Shown here piece by piece: positions 6,178 through 6,215 of a stretch of 6,215 nucleotides of DNA. The position numbers and the translations under genes were made by a program. Below the pieces are notes generated by a model that was not told the DNA's origin, made no database searches, and worked only from the letters and a program-made list of their open reading frames with translations. Source of the stretch: Roseimarinus sp035271585 (lineage in GTDB: Bacteria; Bacteroidota; Bacteroidia; Bacteroidales; Prolixibacteraceae); contig DATERL010000139.1 in NCBI GenBank assembly GCA_035271585.1, positions 1-6,215 on the forward strand, given 5' to 3'. Positions within the stretch are counted from its first letter, which is position 1. Every line of letters starts with the position of its first letter.

Positions 6178-6185
6178 TATCTTTG
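6178..6185 (+). promoter_or_regulatory. -7 promoter element for a gene beyond the right edge
   Basis: TATCTTTG matches TAnnTTTG exactly. TTTC at 6155-6158, 19 bp upstream, is a near match to the -33 TTTG. No ATG follows before the window ends, so the gene it would serve is out of view. The 130 bp after the glycerate kinase stop hold no recognisable gene and no convincing intrinsic terminator; a weak all-AT stem (6151-6157 with 6162-6168) is the only hairpin. Confidence 0.4.
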
Positions 6186-6215
6186 GAATCCGAATAAAAA
6201 ACGTAACTAATAAAT

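Overview
The window looks like chromosomal DNA of a member of the Bacteroidota, probably Bacteroidales or a relative. None of the coding starts has a convincing Shine-Dalgarno sequence, as is typical of this phylum. Several gene starts are preceded by matches to the Bacteroidota sigma -7 element TAnnTTTG. The RSH protein, the DEAD-box helicase and the small TPR tail ending in YNP all have a Bacteroidetes-like style. The exact genus cannot be read from the sequence.

Layout. Positions 1-62 (minus strand) hold the first 20 codons of a membrane or exported protein that runs off the left edge. Positions 152-180 hold a strong intrinsic terminator serving the minus-strand DEAD-box RNA helicase (218-1504). 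Between the helicase and the next gene is about 250 bp of AT-rich DNA with a direct repeat, a 12-bp palindrome and a 16-bp-arm inverted repeat. That inverted repeat overlaps the presumed promoter of a two-gene plus-strand toxin-antitoxin module: antitoxin 1757-1978 and RelE/ParE-type toxin 1978-2295, overlapping by one base. A 185-bp gap follows, containing a strong hairpin flanked by TCCGCA direct repeats and then a good promoter. Next comes a full-length RelA/SpoT-family protein (2481-4682), followed 20 bp later by a glycerate kinase (4703-6085) that carries an unusual C-terminal TPR domain. The last 130 bp contain no gene but include a promoter-like element for a gene beyond the right edge.

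How the parts fit. The RSH protein keeps a complete-looking (p)ppGpp synthetase domain and all C-terminal regulatory domains. Its HD hydrolase site has lost key residues (HD to HN, ED to ES, and the later N to D), so it is probably a synthesis-only, RelA-like paralogue. That implies a second RSH or another hydrolase elsewhere in the genome. It is probably co-transcribed with the glycerate kinase fusion. The toxin-antitoxin pair is clearly more AT-rich than its neighbours and looks like an accessory insertion between two core genes. The most unusual points are the glycerate kinase-TPR fusion, the degenerate hydrolase site, the long palindrome at the toxin-antitoxin promoter and the structured element upstream of the RSH gene. 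I see no phage, IS, CRISPR or clearly new defence system.
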